A stretch of 40,213 nucleotides of DNA from an uncultured Pelagibacteraceae bacterium (GTDB lineage: Bacteria > Pseudomonadota > Alphaproteobacteria > Pelagibacterales > Pelagibacteraceae), in NCBI GenBank assembly GCA_902593405.1, contig CACJIB010000012.1, positions 1 through 40,213 on the forward strand, in the 5' to 3' direction. Below are positions 32,123 through 40,213 of this stretch, in pieces (positions within the stretch are counted from its first letter, which is position 1; the number at the start of each line of letters is the position of its first letter). Position numbers and translations under genes: made by a program. The notes under the pieces are model-generated. The model was not told the origin of the DNA, searched no databases, and worked only from the letters and a program-made list of their open reading frames with translations.

Positions 32123-33366
32123 TCTTTAATTCCAAGCATATTTTTTATTAAGTTTTTTATTTCTGAGTCAGTAATTTTTTCCACAACGTCAAGCAGAAAA
32201 CCATTAATCAAAAGCTCCCTTGACTGCTGATAACTTAAACCTCTAGACATTAAATAAAATATAGAGTTTTCATTTAAACTGCCTGATGCTGAACCATGCG
32301 AACACTTAACGTCATCAGCATAAATTTCTAGTTCTGGCTTGGCATTAAACTCCGATTCTTTATTTAACAATATTGCTTTGCTCAATTGGTATCCATCAGT
32401 TTTCTGAGCATCTGAATTTACAAATATTTTGCCTTGATACACTGCTTTAGAGCTTTGTTCTAAAACACTTTTAATTAATTGATAACTTTTTGTATTTTCA
32501 GTTAAGTGATTTATTATTGATCTAATTTCGTGATGTTTATCATTATTCAATGAAAAAACACCATTAACAAAAGCTGATGCATAAACTCCGTTTAAATTAC
32601 AGTTTATATCATTTTTAGAAAAATTTGATCCAGAGGATAAAATAAATGTTTCAGAAATACTGTTCTTATCTTGATCGATATTGTTAAAAGAATATTTAAT
32701 ATTTTTATTTTCAAATTTATCTACTTTGTAATTTTTTAAAGCTGCATTTTCTTTCAATTCAAAGTTATAAAATATATTTAAAAAATTCTTTTCAGATGTA
32801 TCATTAAACAAATCAATTAATCTTAATGAGCTATCTTTATCTAGTTCAAAATTAAGTCGTAAATTAATGTTCTTAGACCAAATTTTTGAATTTGTTGTAT
32901 GATAAATAATAAGAGGTTTTACTAATTGATAACCTTTTTTTACCAATATTTTAAAACATTTATTAGTAAAAGCGTTGTTCAAGTCTGATAACGAATTGCT
33001 ATTTTTAAATTCATTTATAGTTTCTGATTGATCAATTATTTCTATTTGATCTTTTTTTTCATAATCAAAATCAATTTTTTCAATTCTACCATTTATAAAA
33101 ACTATTTTATTATGCTCTAATCCATCTACAAATACAGAGGTATCGACTTTATTAGTAGAGGCTTGATCATTATAAAAACTAAGTTCTCCAATATTATTTT
33201 TTATTATTTGACTGAGATCTGAAAATTTCCAATCTTCCTCTTTTCTATTTGGAAAACCTCTGTCTATAAAATTATCTAAACAAAATTTTTTTATCTCAAT
33301 ATCTTTTTGAGATAAACTTAAATTTTTTATACTATTATAAAAATCTTTTTGTAATTGTTCTTTCAT
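32119..33366 (-). CDS. sufD: Fe-S assembly protein SufD
   Basis: Partner of SufB in the SufBC2D scaffold. The 415-residue chain has a divergent N-terminal helical part containing GFPNRKEEDWKFSDL, then the beta-helix domain. The C-terminal DDVKCSHGSASGSLNENSIFYLMSRGLSYQQSRELLINGF is the conserved SufBD core, with the functionally important His in KCSHG. It follows sufC directly and overlaps sufS by 4 bases. The middle region is Asn/Lys/Phe-rich, as expected from the low G+C. Confidence 0.92.
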   Translation of the reverse strand: MKEQLQKDFYNSIKNLSLSQKDIEIKKFCLDNFIDRGFPNRKEEDWKFSDLSQIIKNNIGELSFYNDQASTNKVDTSVFVDGLEHNKIVFINGRIEKIDFDYEKKDQIEIIDQSETINEFKNSNSLSDLNNAFTNKCFKILVKKGYQLVKPLIIYHTTNSKIWSKNINLRLNFELDKDSSLRLIDLFNDTSEKNFLNIFYNFELKENAALKNYKVDKFENKNIKYSFNNIDQDKNSISETFILSSGSNFSKNDINCNLNGVYASAFVNGVFSLNNDKHHEIRSIINHLTENTKSYQLIKSVLEQSSKAVYQGKIFVNSDAQKTDGYQLSKAILLNKESEFNAKPELEIYADDVKCSHGSASGSLNENSIFYLMSRGLSYQQSRELLINGFLLDVVEKITDSEIKNLIKNMLGIKE

Positions 33367-34101
33367 TTAATTAAAATTTTCGTATCCTTTTTTCTCTAAT
33401 TCTAAAGCTAAATCTGGACCACCAGATTTTACAATTTTTCCATTCATCAAAACATGAACAAAGTCAGGTTTTATATAATCAAGTAATCTTTGGTAGTGCG
33501 TAATAATTAAAAATGAATTATTTTTATCTCTTAATGTATTAACCCCATCTGCAACAATCTTTAAAGCATCAATATCTAAACCAGAATCAGTTTCATCTAA
33601 AATTGATAATTTTGGAGCTAGCAAAGACATCTGTAAAATTTCATTTTTCTTTTTTTCACCTCCAGAAAAACCAACATTTAATTGTCTGTTTAATTTTTCC
33701 TCATCAAATTTTAGTTCTTTAGATTTTTCTTTTACCAACTTTAGAAATTCAATAGCATCAAGCTCTTTCTCGCCTCTTGCTTTTCTTACAGCGTTTAAAG
33801 AAGTTTTTAAAAATATATTTGTATTTACACCTGGAATTTCTAAAGGATATTGGAAAGCTAAAAATATACCCTTGTGCGCCCTTTCCTCTGTTTCAAGTTC
33901 AAATAAATCTTTTTCTTCAAAGAGAACTTCCCCAGAAACTTCATAGCCTTTTTTTCCAGATAAAATGTTGGACAAAGTACTTTTTCCAGATCCATTAGGA
34001 CCCATAATTGCATGTACCTCACCAGGATTTATATCTAAGGATAGCCCATTTAAAATAGACTTATTATCAATCGTTGCATTTAAATTATTTATTTTAAGCA
34101 T
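33367..34101 (-). CDS. sufC: Fe-S assembly ATPase SufC
   Basis: ABC-type ATPase driving SufBCD. The 244-residue chain shows Walker A GPNGSGKST (about 35-43), the SufC-specific Q-loop FLAFQYPLEIPGV, signature GFSGGEKKKNEIL, Walker B LSILDETDSGLD and switch His in LIITHYQRLLDYI. It is soluble, not a transporter. It overlaps sufB by one base and abuts sufD. Confidence 0.95.
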   Translation of the reverse strand: MLKINNLNATIDNKSILNGLSLDINPGEVHAIMGPNGSGKSTLSNILSGKKGYEVSGEVLFEEKDLFELETEERAHKGIFLAFQYPLEIPGVNTNIFLKTSLNAVRKARGEKELDAIEFLKLVKEKSKELKFDEEKLNRQLNVGFSGGEKKKNEILQMSLLAPKLSILDETDSGLDIDALKIVADGVNTLRDKNNSFLIITHYQRLLDYIKPDFVHVLMNGKIVKSGGPDLALELEKKGYENFN

Positions 34102-35543
34102 TAGCCTACACTTCCTTCTAAACTGATACCTACAAGTTTTTGGGCTTCTACAGCAAATTCCATAGGTAATTGCTGCAACACTTCCTTACAAAAACCGTTA
34201 ACGATCAAGCCAACAGCTTCCTCTGGATTTAATCCTCTTTGTTGACAATAATGCAGCTGCTCTTCACTTATCTTGGATGTGGTTGCCTCATGAGCAATAT
34301 TGGACTCAGAATTTTTATTTTTTATATAAGGAACAGTGTGAGCTCCACATTTGTTACCCATTAATAAAGAGTCACACTGAGTATAATTGGTTGAATTTTT
34401 AGCTTTTGATGAAATATCAACTAAACCTCTATATGTCATATCTGAACTCCCAGCTGATATTCCTTTAGAAATTATTTTACTTTTAGTATTTTTACCTAGA
34501 TGGATCATTTTAGTACCTGTATCTGCTTTTTGGTGATTGTTAGTAATAGCTATTGAATAGAACTCACCAACAGAGTTATCTCCTTTAAGAATACAACTAG
34601 GATACTTCCAGGTAATTGCAGAACCTGTTTCAACTTGTGTCCATGAAATTTTTGAATTTTTTCCCTTGCATAAACCTCTTTTTGTTACAAAATTATAAAT
34701 TCCACCTTTGCCATCTTGATCACCTGGATACCAATTTTGAACAGTTGAATATTTTATTTCCGCATCATCAAGTGCAATTAGTTCTACATTAGCAGCATGT
34801 AATTGATTTTCATCTCTCATTGGAGCTGTACATCCTTCTAGATAACTTACATAACTTCCTTTGTCTGCGATAATTAAAGTTCTTTCAAATTGACCTGTAT
34901 TTGATGCATTAATTCTAAAATAAGTTGATAGTTCCATTGGACATCTAACACCCTCTGGAATGTATACAAAAGAACCATCTGTAAAAACTGCCGAATTTAA
35001 TGTTGCAAAAAAATGATCACTAGTTGGTATTACAGAACCTAAATATTTTTTGACTAATTCGGGGTGACTTTGAATTGCCTCTGATATAGGGCAAAATATA
35101 ATTCCTTGTTTAGTTAATTCATCTTTAAATGTAGTAGCTACAGAAACTGAGTCAAATACAGCATCAACAGCTATTCCATTTAATCTCGCTTGCTCTTGCA
35201 AAGGAATTCCAAGTTTCTTATAAGTTTCTAAAAGTTTAGGATCCAGTTCATCCAAGCTCTTTGGCTTATCTTTCATACTTTTAGGTGCAGAGTAATAATA
35301 TAAATCTTGATAATCTATTTTTGGAAATTTAGGTTTCTGCCAATCTGGTTCTTTTAATACTTTAAATCTTTCAAAAGCTTTTAGTCTAAATTCAAGCATC
35401 CACGTAGGTTCTTTTTTAATATTAGATATAAATTTAATGACATCTTCATTTAAACCTTTTGGGGCTTGAATATTTTCTATGTCTGTCGAAAAACCGTATT
35501 TATAGTCTTTTAAATTATTTATCTCTTTTTGTCTGTTATCCAT
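34101..35543 (-). CDS. sufB: Fe-S cluster scaffold SufB
   Basis: Core scaffold of the SufBCD complex, where clusters are built. The 480-residue chain shows [69 protein letters not shown], and [18 protein letters not shown]. The C-terminal [24 protein letters not shown] holds conserved His and Cys residues. It is the first structural gene of the operon, one base after iscR, so the regulator and scaffold share a transcript. Confidence 0.95.
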   Translation of the reverse strand: MDNRQKEINNLKDYKYGFSTDIENIQAPKGLNEDVIKFISNIKKEPTWMLEFRLKAFERFKVLKEPDWQKPKFPKIDYQDLYYYSAPKSMKDKPKSLDELDPKLLETYKKLGIPLQEQARLNGIAVDAVFDSVSVATTFKDELTKQGIIFCPISEAIQSHPELVKKYLGSVIPTSDHFFATLNSAVFTDGSFVYIPEGVRCPMELSTYFRINASNTGQFERTLIIADKGSYVSYLEGCTAPMRDENQLHAANVELIALDDAEIKYSTVQNWYPGDQDGKGGIYNFVTKRGLCKGKNSKISWTQVETGSAITWKYPSCILKGDNSVGEFYSIAITNNHQKADTGTKMIHLGKNTKSKIISKGISAGSSDMTYRGLVDISSKAKNSTNYTQCDSLLMGNKCGAHTVPYIKNKNSESNIAHEATTSKISEEQLHYCQQRGLNPEEAVGLIVNGFCKEVLQQLPMEFAVEAQKLVGISLEGSVG

Positions 35544-35544
35544 T

Positions 35545-35970
35545 CTAAACTCTTGTTTCTTTATTATTATTTAATAAATCTTTTAAGCTTTTATTTTCAA
35601 AGAATGTATTTATGTGAATCTCTAATTCATCCCAAAGGTTGTGAGTTATACACTTTGTGGCTTTGCCGTTACATCCTCTTTTTGATTCTTTTTTACACTG
35701 AACAGTTTTTACTTTTTCATCAACTGCATTAAAAATATTTGTTAATTTAATATCGTTTGGATTTTTATTGAGAATATATCCTCCCTGAGTTCCTCTGATA
35801 CTTTTAACAATTTCATTTTTTTTTAATTTAGAAAAAATTTGCTCTAGATAATCTAAAGATATACCTTGTCTCAACGATATATCTCTTAGTGATACTGGAT
35901 TGATGTTATCAAACCTAGCTAAATCAACTAAAGCCATGACGGCATATCTACCTTTTGATGTAAGTTTCAT
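35545..35970 (-). CDS. iscR: Rrf2-family Fe-S-sensing regulator IscR
   Basis: [2Fe-2S] transcription regulator of Fe-S assembly genes. The 141-residue chain opens [18 protein letters not shown], with a winged helix including [20 protein letters not shown] and the wing IRGTQGGY. Cluster ligands Cys92, Cys100 and Cys107 with His110 are spaced 7 and 6 apart, close to E. coli IscR (92, 98, 104, His107). That supports true IscR over other Rrf2 members such as NsrR or RirA. It leads the suf operon. A palindromic IscR-like site covers its promoter, indicating autorepression when clusters are plentiful. Confidence 0.92.
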   Translation of the reverse strand: MKLTSKGRYAVMALVDLARFDNINPVSLRDISLRQGISLDYLEQIFSKLKKNEIVKSIRGTQGGYILNKNPNDIKLTNIFNAVDEKVKTVQCKKESKRGCNGKATKCITHNLWDELEIHINTFFENKSLKDLLNNNKETRV

Positions 35971-35993
35971 TTTTTACCCTTTAATTGTGGGTT

Positions 35994-36025
35994 TTTATAC
36001 ATACTTGACTAATATGGTCAAGTTT
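35994..36025 (-). promoter_or_regulatory. iscR-suf promoter with IscR type 1-like operator
   Basis: Reading leftwards: -35 TTGACC (36021-36016), 16 bases, -10 TATAAA (35999-35994). Over it lies a palindrome with perfect arms ACTTGAC (36003-36009) and GTCAAGT (36017-36023). Bases 36001-36025 fit the E. coli IscR type 1 consensus (ATASYYGACTRWWWYAGTCRRSTAT) at 23 of 25 positions by my count. The site covers the -35, so cluster-loaded IscR should repress. Confidence 0.8.
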
Positions 36026-36108
36026 AGAGTATAAAAAAAAAACTAACATTTTGTCGCTGACTTGTGATAAACGTACATTTTTTTTGAGAATAATAATCAA
36101 TATCGCTT

Positions 36109-36765
36109 ATGGATAACAAGATTTTAGAAATATTTATACCTGGTCCTGCAGGAAGACTTGAGGCTAAATATTATAAAAGTAAAAAAAATACTTCTCCAAT
36201 TGCTTTAGTATTACAGCCACATCCTCAATATGGAGGAACTATGAATAATAAAGTAGTAGTAGATACTTTTCATACATTTATGGATAATGATTTTTCTGTT
36301 TGTAGAGTAAATTTCAGAGGTGTTGGTAAAAGCGATGGAGAATTCGATAATGGTCAAGGCGAACTTGCTGATGCAGCAGCTGCTTTAGATTGGTTAGAAA
36401 GAGAAAATTTTGACAATTCGCAATGCTGGGTTTCAGGATTTTCATTTGGATCTTTGATTGCAATGCAATTATTAATGAGAAGACCAGAAATAAATAGGTT
36501 TATAGCAATTTCACCTCAACCAAATGTTTATGATTTTTCTTTTTTATCTCCATGTCCAACTTCTGGTTTAGTTGCTTATGGTAAAAAAGATGAATTGGTA
36601 CCAGTGGAATTTATTAATGAACTTGACAAAAGATTAAGTGCACAAAAAGGTATCAAAGTAGAATTTAATGCAATATCAGAGGCCAATCACTTTTTTTCAA
36701 AAACAAGTGATTCTTTAATTAAACATCTTGATAAATATATTAAAAAAGAAACAGCACTATATTAA
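36109..36765 (+). CDS. Alpha/beta hydrolase (COG2945-like)
   Basis: A cytoplasmic serine hydrolase of 218 residues. QPHPQYGGTMNNKVV, CRVNFRGVGKSDG and the nucleophile elbow GFSFGS (Ser112) are seen. The acid lies in AYGKKDELVP and the catalytic His in SEANHFF, completing the triad. The HPHPxYGGTMDN-type block is typical of the COG2945 hydrolase group, for which no firm substrate is known. It is divergent from iscR across a 138-base region and converges on anmK with a 4-base overlap. No visible Shine-Dalgarno. Confidence 0.88.
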   Translation: MDNKILEIFIPGPAGRLEAKYYKSKKNTSPIALVLQPHPQYGGTMNNKVVVDTFHTFMDNDFSVCRVNFRGVGKSDGEFDNGQGELADAAAALDWLERENFDNSQCWVSGFSFGSLIAMQLLMRRPEINRFIAISPQPNVYDFSFLSPCPTSGLVAYGKKDELVPVEFINELDKRLSAQKGIKVEFNAISEANHFFSKTSDSLIKHLDKYIKKETALY

Positions 36766-37904
36766 AAATTTTCTACTAACTTTCCACCCACTGTAAATTC
36801 TTTACATCCAGTTGTTGTGCTAAATGAAATTGGTAAATTCAAAAAAGACCTTATAGCTAAAAATCCAAACGCCTGGGATTCAATATAATCACCATTTAAA
36901 TTATAATTATCTATACTTTCCAAATTAATATAATTTTCATTTGATATATAATTTTTTATACGATTAATTAAATTACTATTTTTTCTACCACCACCACAGA
37001 GTAAAATTGTAATACTATTTTTTTGACTAATATATTTTAACCCTTCTGCAATTAAATATGCTGTAAAGTCTGTTATAGTAGCACAACCATCTTCTAAAGA
37101 TAAACCTCTTGCAAAAGATACATCAAAATTTTTTATATCCAATGACTGGGAGTAAGAATTTATTTTAAAATTATCTATTACTTGATTTAGAATTAATTGA
37201 TCAACTTTACCTACTTTAGATAGTTCACCATTTTTATCAAATTTTTTATTAGAATTTTTTCTTACCCATTCATCAATTAAACAATTACCAGGGCCTATAT
37301 CATAAGCAGAAAGGTTGTTTTGAAAATTATTTGAGTCATTAATAACTTTTGTAACATTTGCGATACCACCAATATTCAAGAAACCTATTGGAAAATTAAT
37401 ATTAAAATTTTGATTAATTTTTTTTGATAAAATATGATGAAAAATTGGAGTTAAAGGAGCACCCTGGCCATTATTTTGAATATCCGCTTGTCTAAAATCA
37501 TATACGACTTTTTTTTTGACCATTTGAGATAACAATTTCCCGTCTCCTAATTGATTGGTAATTTTCTCATTTGGGTTATGAAAAATTGTTTGACCATGAA
37601 AACCTATCAAATCAATACGATCTCTATATTTTTTTAATGATTGATTAACTGCATCGACATGAAAAAGAGTTAAATTACGCTCTAATTCTCTTAATTTTTC
37701 TGAATTTTGTAAAAGATCATTCTTTGTTAAAACTAAATCTCTTAATCGAACTAACTGATCCTGAAGATTTTTATCATACTCATAATAATCATCTAAAATG
37801 TTTGAAAAATCATCGTATCCATCTGAACTAATTATAGACAAATCAATGCCATCCATAGATGTTCCACTCATTAGTCCAATTGCAGTATATAATTTTTTTT
37901 TCAT
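36762..37904 (-). CDS. anmK: Anhydro-N-acetylmuramic acid kinase
   Basis: Recycles cell wall by opening and phosphorylating 1,6-anhydro-MurNAc to MurNAc-6-phosphate. The 380-residue chain begins AIGLMSGTSMDGIDLSII (8-25), the AnmK signature. Then come IGFHGQTIFHNP, NIGGIANVTKV, DIGPGNCLIDEW and LLCGGGRKNSNLI, the ASKHA-fold ATP site. Length matches E. coli AnmK. It is divergent from tyrS (45 bases between starts), an arrangement also seen in proteobacteria where anmK and tyrS are neighbours. MurQ is not in the window. Confidence 0.94.
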   Translation of the reverse strand: MKKKLYTAIGLMSGTSMDGIDLSIISSDGYDDFSNILDDYYEYDKNLQDQLVRLRDLVLTKNDLLQNSEKLRELERNLTLFHVDAVNQSLKKYRDRIDLIGFHGQTIFHNPNEKITNQLGDGKLLSQMVKKKVVYDFRQADIQNNGQGAPLTPIFHHILSKKINQNFNINFPIGFLNIGGIANVTKVINDSNNFQNNLSAYDIGPGNCLIDEWVRKNSNKKFDKNGELSKVGKVDQLILNQVIDNFKINSYSQSLDIKNFDVSFARGLSLEDGCATITDFTAYLIAEGLKYISQKNSITILLCGGGRKNSNLINRIKNYISNENYINLESIDNYNLNGDYIESQAFGFLAIRSFLNLPISFSTTTGCKEFTVGGKLVENF

Positions 37905-37949
37905 TGATATGTTTTTTAAAAAAAATTTGTATATTGTAACTATAAACTT

Positions 37950-39179
37950 ATGAATAAATTTTTAAAAGAATTTAAAGATAGAGGTTTTTTCTATCAATGC
38001 ACAAGTGAAGATGAACTATCTAAACAATTAGATCAAGAAAAGATAAAAGGTTACATAGGTTTTGATTGTACAGCTGAAAGTTTACATGTGGGTAGTTTAC
38101 TGCAAATAATGTGTTTACGACTACTTCAAAAAAATGGACATCGACCAATAGTTTTACTTGGTGGAGGAACAACAAGAATTGGGGATCCATCTGGTAAAGA
38201 TAAAACTAGAAAAATATTAAGTGAAGATGAGATTGAAAAAAATATAAAAAATATCAAAAATATTTTAAAAAAATTTTTAGATAATGATGATCCAAATACA
38301 AAGCCAATATTTGTAAACAATTATACATGGCTTAAAAATTTAAATTATATTTCATTTTTGAGAGATATTGGAAAACATTTCACAATAAATAGAATGCTAA
38401 CATTTGATAGTGTTAAACTCAGATTAGATAGAGAACAATCTTTAAGCTATATGGAGTTTAATTATATGATTTTACAAGCATATGATTTTCTTGAATTAAA
38501 TAAGAAAGAAAATTGTGTCTTACAAATCGGAGGTTCAGATCAATGGGGAAACATTGTTAATGGTGTTGAGCTAATTAAAAGATATTCTAATAATCAAACC
38601 TTTGGTTTAACAACTCCATTAATTACACTAGCAAATGGTGCTAAAATGGGAAAAACTGAAAGTGGGGCTATTTGGTTAGATGAAAAATACTTTTCTGCTT
38701 ATGATTATTGGCAATTTTGGAGAAACGTAGATGATAGAGACGTAATTAAATTTTTAAAAATGTTTACTGAAATTGAAATTAAAGAAATAGAAACCATTAA
38801 AAATAAAAATATAAATGAATTAAAAATACTCCTTGCTAATAAAACCACAGAAATGTTACATGGAAAGGAAGCAGCTAAAAATTCTGAGCAAGCGGCACAA
38901 GAAGCTTTCTCCGGAAACACTCTAGGTTCAAACTTACCTAAAGTTAATATTCAATCAAATAAAATAGAAGAAAAAATAAATATAGTAGACCTTGTTTTAT
39001 TATCTAAACTAGAAAACTCGAAAAGCGAAATCAGAAGACTTATAAAAGGTAATGCGGTAAAAATAAATGATGATATTATCATAGATGAAAAATTCAAAAT
39101 CAATAAAAATTTATTTAAAGATAATTATCTTAAACTTTCCCTTGGAAAAAAAAGACATATTAAAATAGAATTAAATTAA
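37950..39179 (+). CDS. tyrS: Tyrosine-tRNA ligase
   Basis: Charges tRNA-Tyr. The 409-residue class Ic synthetase has GFDCTAESLHVGSLLQIMCL near residues 36-55, with HVGS as the HIGH motif, and QIGGSDQWGNIVNGVELI. The KMSKS loop reads KMGKTESG near residue 231. NYMILQAYDF lies in the tyrosine pocket. The C-terminal S4-like RNA-binding domain follows (EIRRLIKGNAVKINDDII). Two TATA-like boxes lie within 20 bases of ATG 37950, suggesting a short leader. It overlaps the AsmA-like gene tail to tail by 4 bases. Confidence 0.96.
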   Translation: MNKFLKEFKDRGFFYQCTSEDELSKQLDQEKIKGYIGFDCTAESLHVGSLLQIMCLRLLQKNGHRPIVLLGGGTTRIGDPSGKDKTRKILSEDEIEKNIKNIKNILKKFLDNDDPNTKPIFVNNYTWLKNLNYISFLRDIGKHFTINRMLTFDSVKLRLDREQSLSYMEFNYMILQAYDFLELNKKENCVLQIGGSDQWGNIVNGVELIKRYSNNQTFGLTTPLITLANGAKMGKTESGAIWLDEKYFSAYDYWQFWRNVDDRDVIKFLKMFTEIEIKEIETIKNKNINELKILLANKTTEMLHGKEAAKNSEQAAQEAFSGNTLGSNLPKVNIQSNKIEEKINIVDLVLLSKLENSKSEIRRLIKGNAVKINDDIIIDEKFKINKNLFKDNYLKLSLGKKRHIKIELN

Positions 39180-40213
39180 TTTTTTTTAATTTTCTCTAAA
39201 GTTCTAGTAATAAATCTGGGTGTTAAAGTTTTTATAGGATTTACAGTAGTTTCTAAATCTTTAGGAGGGCCTTTAATTTTAAAGCTGACTCCAAAAATAC
39301 CTTCACCTACTTTCTTTCCAATCAGTAAATCTCCAAGCAAAGGTATTGAGGCAATAGATCTATTAATTGTTGTAGCTGGTACCAAGGTTCCTCTTAAACT
39401 TATTAGTTTATCCTCCTCAATGTATCCCTCTAATAAAATAGATATTGCTGGACCAATTGCATATAGCTCTTGAATCCTCATAAGTTTATCCTCGTTAGTA
39501 AAATTCATCTCAAAGTCCGTAAATCTAATTCCTTCTCCGGTTAGTAAATCTGCTACACCTTGAAGAGATGCGAGTGCTAACAACTTTGCTAATGCTGGAA
39601 TTTCTTTAACTTTAAAATTATCGATAACCAATTTGGAAGTTGCGAGTCCGTCTTTATTTAAAGAGGAGAAATCTAAATATCCTTCTTTACCATCTTCAAA
39701 ATCTTTAATGAATTTGTATCTATCTACAAGGGGTTTTGCCTTAGATGAGAAAAGAGTAGTAATTTTTTCACCTTGATTATTTGTATTAATTGTAAATTTT
39801 ATATTTTGTGAATTGTTATAAAAAGCAATTATATCTGCTTCTTCTACTTTATTATTAATAATTTTTATTTTTCCTTTTAAATCCCTAACAAAGTATATTT
39901 TATCAAAGTAAACTTCCTCAAAATTTAGGTCTATATCTATGTTATTTTCAAAAAATTTGTTTTCTTTTTTATTATCGGGATCTAGTAAATTCGAAATTAA
40001 AGAATTTGCATTAAATGAAGTGCCATCAATCAAATAATTTTGGCCCTCTACTTTTTTTAAATTGTAATTATTTTTCTTATTTTCTGTATCTAAAAAATTA
40101 AAATTTGCCTGATCAATTTTTATTATTTGATTAAAATTGTTAAGAGATAAATTCTTAATTTCAATATTATTATTTTCCTCATTAATGATAAAGTTATTTA
40201 AATTTAAATTGTT
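39176..40213 (-). CDS. AsmA-like/DUF3971-type envelope protein, C-terminal part (5' end outside window)
   Basis: The frame stays open to the right edge, so the true start lies beyond 40213; the TTG at 40033 is internal. The visible 345 residues are Asn/Ile/Leu-rich beta-strand repeats, then the conserved end DNFKVKEIPALAKLLALASLQGVADLLTG, VEGYI-like barrel strands, and GEGIFGVSFKIKGPPKDLETTVNPIKTLTPRFITR. That end resembles AsmA-like C-terminal domains of large alphaproteobacterial proteins (YhdP/TamB relatives) thought to bridge the periplasm and assist lipid or outer-membrane transport. Tail overlaps tyrS by 4 bases. The signal anchor expected at the N-terminus is not in view. Confidence 0.75.
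   Translation of the reverse strand, partial: NNLNLNNFIINEENNNIEIKNLSLNNFNQIIKIDQANFNFLDTENKKNNYNLKKVEGQNYLIDGTSFNANSLISNLLDPDNKKENKFFENNIDIDLNFEEVYFDKIYFVRDLKGKIKIINNKVEEADIIAFYNNSQNIKFTINTNNQGEKITTLFSSKAKPLVDRYKFIKDFEDGKEGYLDFSSLNKDGLATSKLVIDNFKVKEIPALAKLLALASLQGVADLLTGEGIRFTDFEMNFTNEDKLMRIQELYAIGPAISILLEGYIEEDKLISLRGTLVPATTINRSIASIPLLGDLLIGKKVGEGIFGVSFKIKGPPKDLETTVNPIKTLTPRFITRTLEKIKKN

Noticed and set aside
40031-40033. TTG as the start of the AsmA-like gene
   Set aside because: The same frame stays open for 60 more codons to the window edge with similar Asn/Ile-rich composition, so the gene is cut by the window instead.
1-40213. CRISPR arrays, tRNA or rRNA genes, insertion sequences, phage or defence genes
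   Set aside because: None was seen: no spaced direct repeats, cloverleaf-like segments, transposase or integrase motifs, and gaps between genes are too short to hide them.

Overview
The window is a gene-dense, very A+T-rich piece of bacterial chromosome (most wobble positions A or T, Arg almost always AGA, poly-A and poly-T runs throughout). Intergenic gaps are tiny: many genes overlap by 1-20 bases, divergent starts lie as little as 9 bases apart, and no gene-free stretch exceeds 300 bases. The gene families are alphaproteobacterial (inositol catabolism of rhizobial type, an FrcBCA-type sugar ABC transporter, CoxSLM/CoxG, DUF1244, an IscR-led suf operon). With the streamlining this points to a marine oligotroph of the SAR11/Pelagibacterales type or a relative. 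That assignment is inference; there is no rRNA here. No tRNA, rRNA, insertion sequence, phage gene or CRISPR array was seen.

Layout. (1) 1-5155: two sugar-type ABC ATPases (the first cut by the window edge), separate dihydroxyacetone-kinase-type subunits DhaL and DhaK, a D-2-hydroxyacid dehydrogenase and an orphan membrane-anchored protein with a pilin-like N-terminus. (2) 5156-11273: inositol region, with IolE on the minus strand, two Gfo/Idh/MocA dehydrogenases (the second clearly IolG), then a ribose/fructose/inositol-type ABC transporter (binding protein, terminator, permease, ATPase). (3) 11270-13416, minus: a PhyH-type oxygenase and a TPR protein with a Cys/His-rich C-terminal domain. 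(4) 13559-24364: a molybdenum island. It holds a GYD protein, moaA-moaC-moaD-moaE and msrP-msrQ on the plus strand. Facing them on the minus strand are coxG, coxS, coxL (form II motif AYRGAGR), coxM, a two-gene XdhC/CoxI pair and a MocA-like nucleotidyltransferase. A DUF1244 gene and moaB follow.

(5) 24374-28012: TauE/SafE exporter, a probable 2OG-Fe(II) oxygenase overlapping a homocysteine S-methyltransferase gene, an EamA exporter and a YbaK-type deacylase. (6) 28150-29736: glnA with a structured leader, and a 56-codon small gene (or structured RNA) on the opposite strand. (7) 29803-35970, minus: iscR-sufB-sufC-sufD-sufS-sufU-sufT-sufA, with a near-perfect IscR type 1-like site over the promoter. 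(8) 36109-40213: an alpha/beta hydrolase, anmK, tyrS and the 3' part of an AsmA-like gene that runs off the window.

The regions fit together as follows. The moa genes make the pterin cofactor needed by MsrP and, after cytidylylation, by the CoxL-type hydroxylase. The suf operon supplies the Fe-S clusters needed by MoaA and CoxS. The carbohydrate modules feed central metabolism. I found no clear-cut undescribed defence or mobile system. The best leads are the small highly biased ORF/inverted repeat beside glnA, the hairpin masking the moaA start, the TPR-Cys/His protein, the pilin-like orphan, and the form II CoxL island of unknown substrate.
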